A stretch of 64,000 nucleotides of DNA, from assembly GCA_965246795.1 (NCBI GenBank), contig CBDFFN010000008.1, positions 248,001 to 312,000 on the forward strand, written 5' to 3'. The position numbers and the translations under genes are program-made. The DNA is from JAJXWB01 sp965246795 (GTDB lineage Bacteria > Pseudomonadota > Alphaproteobacteria > Rhizobiales > Beijerinckiaceae). Below the pieces are notes generated by a model. That model did no database searches and was not told where the DNA came from. It worked only from the letters and a program-made list of their open reading frames with translations. Shown here piece after piece: positions 34,580 to 42,009 of the stretch. How positions within the stretch are numbered: position 1 is the stretch's first letter; every line of letters begins with the position of its first letter.

Positions 34580-35560
34580 TCAAGCGGATTTGACGCGCGT
34601 CTGTCGGTATTTCTCGTCGCGATAGTCGCCCGAAGACACCGGCGGATATTTTGCCTGGCCGGGCGGCGCGATGCATTCGACCATCGCGTCGTAATTGGGG
34701 TGATGGAAGAACGCGATCGACAGGCGCTTCGAGCGCGCGGCGATACTGTCGGGCGGATTGACCACGCGATGGACGTTCGACACCCAGTGATCGTTCGTCC
34801 AGCGCATCAAGAGATCGCCGATGTTGACGACGAACGTGTCCGGGTCGGTCTCGACATCGACCCATGTTCCGGAACGCGTCTTCACCTGCAGGCCACCTGG
34901 AACGTTCTCACCGTTCAAAATCGTCAGAAGGCCGTAGTCGGTGTGATCTCCGGCGCGGAGTTGCCCCGGCTTCGGCGCTTCAGCCTGCTCGGGATAGAAA
35001 TTGATGCGCATGGCCGTGATGTGTTTGTCGATCTTGTCCGAAAAAAAGTTCTCGCGGATGCCGAGCGCCAGCGCGGTCAATTCCATCATCTGCGCAGACA
35101 ACTTTTCGAGCGCCAGATAATAGAGCTCCGCGGCCTCGCCAAAACCGACCGGATCGTTCGGCCATAGGTTGGGTAGAAAGTAACGTGAGCCTTCCGGACC
35201 GGCGTAGTAAGCATCATCCGGCCAGCGCTCGCGCCCGATGTGGTAATACTCCTTCAGGTCGGCGGGCGTTGCGATCGCATTGCCGCTCGACAGCGCTTCG
35301 AGCCCGAGCGCGCGATAGCCTCTGGGTATCGTCGGATCGGCATGCACGGCCTTCAGCTTTACTTCTAGTGGCAGCGCGAAGAAGGCGTTGGCCTTGTCTC
35401 GCAGATCGGTCATCAGCGTGCGCGGCACGCCATGCCCCCTGATCGTGAAGAAGCCAAGTTCTGTGCAAGTCTCGTCGATTTCGCGGGCCGTCTTCAGCCG
35501 CTGTATTTCCGATCCGCCAAGCGCAGACGATAGATCGATGACGGGTATCGTTTCCGGCAT
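34580..35560 (-). CDS. Isopenicillin-N-synthase-family 2-oxoglutarate/Fe(II) oxygenase (module B)
   Basis: This 326-residue cytosolic non-heme iron oxygenase starts with IPVIDLSSALGG and has GFFTIRGHGV, the usual N-terminal domain of this family. Iron ligands are the His and Asp in GDHTDYGLLTIL and the distal His in NVHRVVNPP; the co-substrate-binding arginine and serine are in SKRLSIAFF. These identify an active 2-oxoglutarate-type enzyme. The family includes thymine 7-hydroxylase and other small-molecule hydroxylases. ATG 35560 is chosen over the upstream frame because MPETIPVIDL aligns with family N-termini. First gene of the module B operon; divergent from MarR. Confidence 0.9.
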   Translation of the reverse strand: MPETIPVIDLSSALGGSEIQRLKTAREIDETCTELGFFTIRGHGVPRTLMTDLRDKANAFFALPLEVKLKAVHADPTIPRGYRALGLEALSSGNAIATPADLKEYYHIGRERWPDDAYYAGPEGSRYFLPNLWPNDPVGFGEAAELYYLALEKLSAQMMELTALALGIRENFFSDKIDKHITAMRINFYPEQAEAPKPGQLRAGDHTDYGLLTILNGENVPGGLQVKTRSGTWVDVETDPDTFVVNIGDLLMRWTNDHWVSNVHRVVNPPDSIAARSKRLSIAFFHHPNYDAMVECIAPPGQAKYPPVSSGDYRDEKYRQTRVKSA

Positions 35561-35635
35561 GCTTACTCCCGCTCCCGTGCCGCAATTCCGAAACGATGAC
35601 GGCAAGCAAGGTATCTCGGTAAACTACGGGGGAAA

Positions 35636-35656
35636 ATATGTGGTAAGGTCACATAT
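35636..35656. promoter_or_regulatory. Palindromic operator between the oxygenase and MarR genes
   Basis: ATATGTG at 35636-35642 and CACATAT at 35650-35656 form a perfect 7-bp inverted repeat with a 7-bp spacer. It lies in the 246-bp gap between the divergent module B operon (start 35560) and marR (35807). The core TATGTG-N7-CACATA recurs at 41925-41943 in the next divergent promoter region. A 2-fold site of this size next to marR fits a MarR operator. The binding itself is inference. Confidence 0.6.
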
Positions 35657-35806
35657 CGTGTCGAGCCCGATTTCACGCCAACTTGCCCGCTTTCGACGCA
35701 GATTGAGAAAAGCGATAACGATCGTCGATCTGCTGTGGCGCGGTATCAAACCTGCAAGCACCTGAACCAGCGCCGATGCGCGCGATCCTAGCGGGAAATT
35801 GTACGA

Positions 35807-36343
35807 GTGAAACTGGATCACCACGAGTCGCCGATAGCCGATCATCTGGAAGAGCCCGCGTCCTGGATGTCCGGACGCGACGCCGCAGACGGAAGGTTCG
35901 CGACGCTGATGCGTAGACCCGGCGTCCTGATTCGCCGTTTGCAGCAAATTCAGTCCGCGATCTTTCTCGAAGAGACGATCGCCTTCGGTGTCACACCGCT
36001 GCAGTTCAGTCTCATGACGCTACTTGTCGATCATCCCGGAATCGAGCAGGGCGCTGCCGCAACAAAACTGCAACTCGATCGGTTTACAGCGGCCGGAGTC
36101 GTGCGCCGTCTCGAAGCGGCGAAATATCTGCGCACGAAACAGGGTCAGGATCGTCGCGCGAAGACGCTTTATCTCACAACGCGCGGACTGAAGACCTTCG
36201 ATAAGCTCTACGAACAGGCGATGCGCGCGCATGATCGACTCATCGAGCCATTCACGCCCGAACGCCGCCGCCTCTTCATGGAAATGCTTTTTGAACTGAC
36301 CGAACGACACGGATCAATCGAGGGATCGTCGACGATCCGCTAA
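35807..36343 (+). CDS. MarR-family transcriptional regulator (module B/C)
   Basis: This 178-residue winged-helix dimeric regulator has the motif RPGVLIRRLQQIQSAIF at the start of the dimerisation helix, TPLQFSLMTLLVDHPG, a recognition helix region (KLQLDRFTAAGVVRRLEAA) and the wing DRRAKTLYLTTRG. GTG 35807 gives the longest protein; ATG 35867 is a possible shorter start. It is divergent from module B and tail-to-tail with module C, and it closely resembles the MarR at 46574-47050. It may repress both modules through the shared palindrome. Confidence 0.88.
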   Translation: MKLDHHESPIADHLEEPASWMSGRDAADGRFATLMRRPGVLIRRLQQIQSAIFLEETIAFGVTPLQFSLMTLLVDHPGIEQGAAATKLQLDRFTAAGVVRRLEAAKYLRTKQGQDRRAKTLYLTTRGLKTFDKLYEQAMRAHDRLIEPFTPERRRLFMEMLFELTERHGSIEGSSTIR

Positions 36344-36359
36344 CGCATCCAACGCGAAG

Positions 36360-37079
36360 CTAGATGTCGAAACTGCGCCCACCGAGGTAGGCCTCGTGGA
36401 CATCGTCGCTTTCGAGAAGCTCGGTGCCAGTTCCGGTTTTCACGACACGGCCGACTTCCAGGAGATAGGCGCGATCCGCGAGACTCAATGCGGCGCGCGC
36501 ATTCTGTTCGACCATCAGGACGGTGATTTTCTCGGCGCGCACGGCCTTTACGATGGTGAAGACCTGCTCGACGAGGTTCGGCGCCAGACCAAGCGACGGT
36601 TCGTCGAAGAGGATCAACCGCGGCCGTGACATCAATGCGCGGGCAAACGCAAGCATTTGCTGCTCGCCGCCTGACATCAGCCCGGCTGGTTGTTTGCGCC
36701 GCTCCAGCAAGCGCGGGAAGCGGTCGAACATTGCGTCGAGATCGCGTTTGATACCGGCCGGGTCACGGCGCAGGAACGATCCCATCGCGAGATTTTCATC
36801 GACGCTGAGATGCGGAAAGACGCGCCGGCCTTCGGGACAATGCGCGATGCCTCGTTGGAGGATATCACGCGGCGATTTGGCAACCAGCGTTTCGCCCTCG
36901 AATGCGATCGTACCGCCGTGCGGCGACACGAGCCCGCTGATCGCCTTGAGAAGCGTCGACTTTCCTGCGCCATTCGCACCGATGAGACTTACGAGCTCGC
37001 CCTGCGCGACATCGAGCGATACGCCGTGAAGCGCTTCGACATGCCCGTAGCGAACGCGCACATCTCTAAGCTGCAGCAT
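36360..37079 (-). CDS. ABC importer ATPase, LivF-type (module C)
   Basis: This 239-residue nucleotide-binding subunit has Walker A GANGAGKST, PEGRRVFPHLSVDENL, signature MSGGEQQMLAFARAL, Walker B LILFDEPSLGLAP and switch MVEQNARAAL; all are canonical. ATG at 37079 matches family N-termini (MLQLRDVRVRYG). It overlaps the livG gene by 14 bp and is the last gene of a six-gene operon that begins with the SDR. Only 16 bp separate its stop from the convergent marR stop. Confidence 0.92.
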   Translation of the reverse strand: MLQLRDVRVRYGHVEALHGVSLDVAQGELVSLIGANGAGKSTLLKAISGLVSPHGGTIAFEGETLVAKSPRDILQRGIAHCPEGRRVFPHLSVDENLAMGSFLRRDPAGIKRDLDAMFDRFPRLLERRKQPAGLMSGGEQQMLAFARALMSRPRLILFDEPSLGLAPNLVEQVFTIVKAVRAEKITVLMVEQNARAALSLADRAYLLEVGRVVKTGTGTELLESDDVHEAYLGGRSFDI

Positions 37080-37869
37080 GGCTTGCGTTCGGGACGTCGG
37101 AAGACGGAACGCCGCCGAGATAGGCCTCGACAACCTTCGGGTCGTGCCGGATCTGCTCGGGCGGTCCGGATGCAATCAGCCGCCCCTGATTAAGAACGAG
37201 GATGCGCTCGGAAATGCGCATTACCATCGCCATGTCGTGCTCGACGAGCAAGATCGCCGTGCCATCGGCTTGCAGACGCCGCACGAGCCGCATGCACTCG
37301 GCCGTCTCGGATGGATTGAGGCCGGCGGCTGGCTCATCGAGCATCAGCAATTTAGGCGATGCGGCGACGGCGAGCGCGATGCCGAGCCGCTTCTGCTCAC
37401 CATAGGAAAGTTCGGCGGCAGGCGTTGCCGCGCGGTGGCCAAGTTCGACCAGGTCGAGCAAAGTTTGCGCGTCGATGCGAAGCTGACGCTCCTCACGGAT
37501 CTTCACCGGTAGATTGAGAAGCGCTGACCACACGCCCGTGCGGCCTTTTAGATGCAGCGCCATCTGCATATTCTCGAACACGGTACAGCCGCCAAAGATG
37601 CTCGTGCGTTGAAAGCTGCGAACGAGGCCAAGCGATGCGATATGCTCAGGCGAGGCATTGGTGACTTCGTGCCCTGTGAAATGGATTGTGCCGGAGCGCG
37701 GCCGCATATAGCCGGTGATGACGTTGAACGCCGTCGTCTTGCCCGCGCCGTTCGGCCCGATCAGGCTGACGATTTCGCCAGGCGAGACATCGAACGAAAC
37801 ATCGGCCAACGCGGTCAAGCCGCCGATCTGCACGCGTATCTGGTCGACCTGGAGCAAAGGCGCCGTCAT
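37066..37869 (-). CDS. ABC importer ATPase, LivG-type (module C)
   Basis: This 267-residue partner ATPase has Walker A GPNGAGKTT, signature LSYGEQKRLGIALAVA, Walker B LLMLDEPAAGLNP and switch LVEHDMAMV. RSFQRTSIFGGCTVFENM is the LivG-specific region. The C-terminal YLGG plus about 15 residues is slightly longer than usual. Start ATG 37869 overlaps the end of livM by 4 bp. Confidence 0.92.
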   Translation of the reverse strand: MTAPLLQVDQIRVQIGGLTALADVSFDVSPGEIVSLIGPNGAGKTTAFNVITGYMRPRSGTIHFTGHEVTNASPEHIASLGLVRSFQRTSIFGGCTVFENMQMALHLKGRTGVWSALLNLPVKIREERQLRIDAQTLLDLVELGHRAATPAAELSYGEQKRLGIALAVAASPKLLMLDEPAAGLNPSETAECMRLVRRLQADGTAILLVEHDMAMVMRISERILVLNQGRLIASGPPEQIRHDPKVVEAYLGGVPSSDVPNASHAAA

Positions 37870-38888
37870 CCCGTGCTCTCCGAAGGCGAGAGTGCGGATT
37901 GCGATGCTGGCTTTGCCCGGAATCGCGAAAGCGCGGGAACGATGCCGCGAGGCAGGAAGACGACCAGAAGCACCATGATCGTACCGTAGAGAATCCATTG
38001 CGCTTCGGGTGGTGCCGATCCGCGCAATGCATCCGGCAAAATACCGAAAATCAGGCCGCCGACGATCGGTCCGAGCAGCGTACCTTTGCCACCCGTGATG
38101 ACGATAATGACCATCGTCACGGTGTAAATGAACAGGAAGACGTCCGGATCGACGAGCCGGACATAATGCGCGAACAGGCTGCCGGCCGCGCCAGCGATGC
38201 CAGCGGATAGAACTGTTGCGATGACGAGGTAGTGCGTCGCGCGGATGCCGAGAGATCGCGCAAGAATTTCGTTTTCGCGCAAGGCAACAAACGCGCGGCC
38301 GACCCGCGAATTCACGATCTGCCGAATGCCGATGAAGGCCAGCACCGCCATACCGAGCACAAGCCAGTAGGTCTGTGCCTTGGTGACGAACTGCACCTGC
38401 CCAACACCTGGCAGCCAGAAGCCGAAGGGCGGAATGCCGATCAACGCCATGGGCCCCTGAGTCAGCTCGACCCAGTTAAGGGCGACCATCCGCAGGACCT
38501 GCGCGAAGCAGACCGTGAGGATGACGAAATACGCACCTCTGATGCGGAACGCGAGGCGACCGAGCAGCCATCCGAACGCACCGGCGACAACAATCGCCGC
38601 AACAAATCCGACAAGGACCGGCTGTGGATCGAGCTGGACGCGAATGTCGCCGATAAGACCGATATCGAAGCCGAGCGTCGCCAGTGCGCTCGCGTAAGCG
38701 CCAAGGCCGAAGAAGGCCGCATGTCCGAGACTGAGCTGGCCCGCATAGCCGAGCAGGAGATTCAGGCTCATCGCGCCGATGATGAAAATGCCCGCAGAGG
38801 TGAGGACGGCAAGCGCATAGGGCGGCGTGTTTAACAATGGCAGCAAAGCCATCAACGCGACGAAGGCGACACTCGCGAGCGCTTTCAC
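37866..38888 (-). CDS. ABC importer permease, LivM-type (module C)
   Basis: This 340-residue inner-membrane permease has LLGYAGQLSLGHAAFFGLGAY, the LivM hallmark, given here only in part as GYAGQLSLGHAAFFG. The coupling segment is RVGRAFVALRENEILARSLG and the C-terminal helix region is ITGGKGTLLGPIVGGL. The GTG start at 38888 overlaps the livH stop (TGA 38885-38887) by 4 bp, so translation is coupled. Membrane helices fill residues 1-310; a short polar tail follows. Confidence 0.92.
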   Translation of the reverse strand: MKALASVAFVALMALLPLLNTPPYALAVLTSAGIFIIGAMSLNLLLGYAGQLSLGHAAFFGLGAYASALATLGFDIGLIGDIRVQLDPQPVLVGFVAAIVVAGAFGWLLGRLAFRIRGAYFVILTVCFAQVLRMVALNWVELTQGPMALIGIPPFGFWLPGVGQVQFVTKAQTYWLVLGMAVLAFIGIRQIVNSRVGRAFVALRENEILARSLGIRATHYLVIATVLSAGIAGAAGSLFAHYVRLVDPDVFLFIYTVTMVIIVITGGKGTLLGPIVGGLIFGILPDALRGSAPPEAQWILYGTIMVLLVVFLPRGIVPALSRFRAKPASQSALSPSESTG

Positions 38889-39757
38889 CCGACACGTTCC
38901 TTCAGCGCGATGAGGCCCTGCGGGCGGATCGCGAGTACCGCGATGATCAGTAGGAAACCGAACGCCTCGCGATACTGACTAGAGAGATAGCCGCCGCCAA
39001 ATTCCTCGACGTAACCGAGAGCAAAGCCACCGATCACGGCGCCGGGCAGATTGCCGAGACCGCCGAGAATGACGATGGCGAAGGCCTTCAGGCCAACGAG
39101 ATCGCCCATCGTCGGCGAAACCATGAAGACGGGGCCGAGCAAAGCGCCGGCGGCCGCCGCAAGCCCCGAACCGATCGCGAAGGTCGCGGTGCCAACCCAT
39201 TGCGTGCGCACGCCCATGAGCGCGGCCGCCTCCTGATCCTGAAACGTCGCGCGCATCGCGAGGCCCATGCGTGTGCGTTCCAGCGCGAACCAGAAGAGCA
39301 CGAGCAGCAATGCGGACGCGCACAGGACAAAAAGACGTAGCGGAAGGATCGATACGGAACCGATAACCATCGGCAAGCCTGAGAATGGCGTCGGGACGAT
39401 CTTGGCGACGCCACCCCATGCCCAAAGATCGGCGTTCTGCAGCACCAGCGATGCGCCGATCATGGCGAGCATGACGGAATCGATATCGGCCTTCTTCATG
39501 CGCCGAAGCAGAATGAATTCGATGGCGGCGCCGAGAAGACAACCGAGTAACATCGCTAGCGCGAGCGAGACGAAGAAGTTGATCCCGAGCGCTGCCGCAA
39601 AAGCGTAAGCCATGTAGGCGCCAAAAGCGTAAAGCTCGCCGTGCGTGAAATTGACGACGTTCATCACGCCGAAAATCAGCGTCAGCCCGATGCCCAGCAG
39701 CGCGTAAGTGCCGCCGAGCACCGTCCCGTTGACGAGATGCTGAAGCGCCTGATCCAT
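38885..39757 (-). CDS. ABC importer permease, LivH-type (module C)
   Basis: This 290-residue inner-membrane permease opens with LQHLVNGTVLGGTYALLGIG and has MNVVNFTHGELYAFGAYMAY, the classic LivH signature region. The coupling segment is GLAMRATFQDQEAAALMG. ATG 39757 is chosen because the upstream frame is Arg/Cys-rich and overlaps the binding-protein gene. Only 4 bp separate it from the stop of that gene. Confidence 0.92.
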   Translation of the reverse strand: MDQALQHLVNGTVLGGTYALLGIGLTLIFGVMNVVNFTHGELYAFGAYMAYAFAAALGINFFVSLALAMLLGCLLGAAIEFILLRRMKKADIDSVMLAMIGASLVLQNADLWAWGGVAKIVPTPFSGLPMVIGSVSILPLRLFVLCASALLLVLFWFALERTRMGLAMRATFQDQEAAALMGVRTQWVGTATFAIGSGLAAAAGALLGPVFMVSPTMGDLVGLKAFAIVILGGLGNLPGAVIGGFALGYVEEFGGGYLSSQYREAFGFLLIIAVLAIRPQGLIALKERVG

Positions 39758-39761
39758 CCGG

Positions 39762-40910
39762 TCAGAGCAAGCCGGTCTTGCCGCCCGACAGCGTGATGAT
39801 CGCGACATTCGGCTTGTTCTGGCCGCTTTCGCTGCCGGCCGGACCTTCTTTTGTGAATGCTATGTCGCCATTCACGCCCTTCAGTTTCACCTTCCAGAGC
39901 GCGTCCTTAATGGCTTCCGACTCGGCCTTGCCGGCGAGCTTGATCGCTTCCGCGACGGTAAGCACTGCGTCGTATCCACGGAAACCTTCCGTGAGACCTG
40001 GGAACGGATACTGCTTCTTCTTCCATTCCTGCGTGTAGACCTGTGCGATCTCCGGATGCGGTGCCTTCTCCGGAAACCACGGTGCGAAGAAAAGAATGTG
40101 ATAGCTGGTGACGCCGGTGGGCAAGGGGTTTTCGATCAATGCGTCCGGGAAGGAGCCGCCGGTCGTCACGAAGCGCTTCTCGAGCCGCTGTTCTACGGAC
40201 TGCCGCAACGCGAGTGTCTGCTGCTCGACGCCGGTCGTCAGGATCACCGTGTCGCCGTCCGATTGCTTCAGCGCGGTGAGCTGCGAAGACAGATCGGTTG
40301 CCTCGGGCGTCATCGTTTCGGTCCGACCGATTGCGATGCCTTTGGCCTGCAAGGCAGCCGTGAACTTCGCCGATGCGCTGCGGCCGAAATCATTGTTCAC
40401 GACGAGGAAATCGACCTTCTTCAATGGCGGATTGAATTTCGCGAGCTGCTCGGAAAACGCGATCGCTTCCATCTCCGACGTCGGCGCAATTCGGAAGACG
40501 TACGGATTGCCGGACGTCGTGATCTTCTCGGACGAGGATGTCTCGACGATGAGCGGCACCTTGTACTCGAGCACTTTTGGCATGATCGCCAGCGTGTAGG
40601 TCGAGCTCCACGCGCCGATCAGGACGGGGACCTTGTCGCGCAGCATAAGCTTCTCGACGGCGGCGACGGCTTCGCGCGGATTGGATTTATTGTCTTCGAG
40701 AATGAGTTCGACCGGCGTTCCGAGGATACCGCCGCTGCGGTTCAGGACTTCGACGGCGATCTTGGCGCCGTTCGCGACATAATTGCCGGACGCGGCGACC
40801 GCGCCGGTCAAAGGCTGCGTCATACCGATCTTGATCGGTTCGGCCGCAAACCCGGCGCGAATGAATGGCAGGCTCATGCCTGTGGCGAGGGCGGCGCGTC
40901 TCGTGAACAT
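39762..40910 (-). CDS. ABC importer substrate-binding protein, LivK-type (module C)
   Basis: This 382-residue periplasmic receptor has the signal MFTRRAALATGMSLPFIRAG, where the adjacent arginines make a Tat route possible. Mature sequence starts IKIGMTQPLTGAVAASGNYV, followed by LNRSGGILGTPVELILEDN. ATG 40910 follows GGAG at the usual distance. The operon order is SDR, binding protein, LivH, LivM, LivG, LivF. The ligand is unknown but presumably shared with the SDR and the divergent molybdenum hydroxylase. Confidence 0.9.
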   Translation of the reverse strand: MFTRRAALATGMSLPFIRAGFAAEPIKIGMTQPLTGAVAASGNYVANGAKIAVEVLNRSGGILGTPVELILEDNKSNPREAVAAVEKLMLRDKVPVLIGAWSSTYTLAIMPKVLEYKVPLIVETSSSEKITTSGNPYVFRIAPTSEMEAIAFSEQLAKFNPPLKKVDFLVVNNDFGRSASAKFTAALQAKGIAIGRTETMTPEATDLSSQLTALKQSDGDTVILTTGVEQQTLALRQSVEQRLEKRFVTTGGSFPDALIENPLPTGVTSYHILFFAPWFPEKAPHPEIAQVYTQEWKKKQYPFPGLTEGFRGYDAVLTVAEAIKLAGKAESEAIKDALWKVKLKGVNGDIAFTKEGPAGSESGQNKPNVAIITLSGGKTGLL

Positions 40911-40950
40911 TATGGAGCTCCGTGTTTGCGTTCCGACTGTCGTGTGACGA

Positions 40951-41712
40951 TCAGTGAAAATAGGCGCCGCCATCCACCACCAGGGTTTGCCCAGTGATGA
41001 ATGCTGAATCGGGACCGGCGAAAAAGCATGCGGCGCCGACGAGATCGTCAGGCACCATGTCGCGTGCGAGTACACGATTGCGGAGCGACGGACCTTTGAC
41101 GCCTTCGACCAGAGTCGTATTTCGAAGGACATTTTCGCTTAAAGTGAAGCCAGGCGCGATGCTGTTCACGAGGATTGCGTACTCGCCCATCTCGGTCGCG
41201 AGTGCGCGTGTCAGTGAGATGACGGCGCCTTTGCTCGCGACGTAATGAACCATGTAGGGATTGCCCTTGAAGGCGACCCCGGAACTGATGTTCACGATCC
41301 GGCCGCCGCCGCGCGACTTCATGGCGCGCGAGGCACTGCGGCAGCACGCGAACATGCCGAAGACATTCACCTCGAAGATGCGACGCCAGTCGGAAATCTG
41401 AAGTGCGTCGAACGGCTGTGGGGTCAGCGATGCGTAAATGCCGGCGTTGTTGACGAGGATATCGAGGCCACCGAATTCGGCGACAGCGGTGTCGACCATC
41501 CGGTCGACGTCCGACTCCGATGTGACGTCGCCGTCGATTCCGTGTGCGGCATAGCCGCATTCGCGCAGTTCCGCAGCGGCCACGTCTGCACCGGTGATGT
41601 CGGCCACGACGACCGACGCGCCACGCTGGCAGAGGCCTTCGGCAATCGCGAAGCCGATGCCCGAACCGCCGCCGGTGACGAGAGAAACCTGGCCGTCAAG
41701 CTGCGCCTGCAT
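40951..41712 (-). CDS. Short-chain dehydrogenase/reductase (module C)
   Basis: This 253-residue NAD(P)-dependent oxidoreductase has a Rossmann fold. The cofactor motif is TGGGSGIG, the structural motif NNAG, and the catalytic Ser in NISSG with YVASK supplying Tyr and Lys. An Asp after the second strand (VVADI) suggests a preference for NAD. The C-terminal GQTLVVDGG is typical. First gene of the module C importer operon, divergent from the second molybdenum hydroxylase. It probably oxidises a hydroxylated intermediate of the imported compound. Confidence 0.92.
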   Translation of the reverse strand: MQAQLDGQVSLVTGGGSGIGFAIAEGLCQRGASVVVADITGADVAAAELRECGYAAHGIDGDVTSESDVDRMVDTAVAEFGGLDILVNNAGIYASLTPQPFDALQISDWRRIFEVNVFGMFACCRSASRAMKSRGGGRIVNISSGVAFKGNPYMVHYVASKGAVISLTRALATEMGEYAILVNSIAPGFTLSENVLRNTTLVEGVKGPSLRNRVLARDMVPDDLVGAACFFAGPDSAFITGQTLVVDGGAYFH

Positions 41713-41924
41713 CGCTGGTTGTGGCCCTTATGCGCGTTGTGAAGCTGGGGCGCAGCAAGGCGTGTGCCACGCGACTGACAATTATGTGTACACGCCACCT
41801 TTATTCCTTAGGGAGCAGCCTACGCAAAGACGGTGGGGCATCGCCTAAGTCTTGCGCATTTTGCCTTCTTTGCGGTCCACTGAAGCTGCGAGGATTTCTC
41901 TCGAATTCAGACCACGGCCGCAGA

Positions 41925-41943
41925 TATGTGATGGGAGCACATA
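41925..41943. promoter_or_regulatory. Palindromic operator in the module C divergent promoter region
   Basis: TATGTG at 41925-41930 and CACATA at 41938-41943 are separated by 7 bp, exactly as in the palindrome at 35636-35656. Flanks extend the symmetry (CGCAGA on the left, TCTGCG on the right, offset by one base). It lies in the 297-bp gap between the SDR operon (start 41712) and the second molybdenum-hydroxylase operon (start near 42010). The same gap holds GTGTACAC at 41786-41793. Otherwise I see no gene in the gap. Confidence 0.6.
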
Positions 41944-42009
41944 ATCTGCGTGGCACATGCCTTGCTGCAAATCTCGGCAATCCTTCGGTCATTCTGCAAG
42001 GGAATCTTT

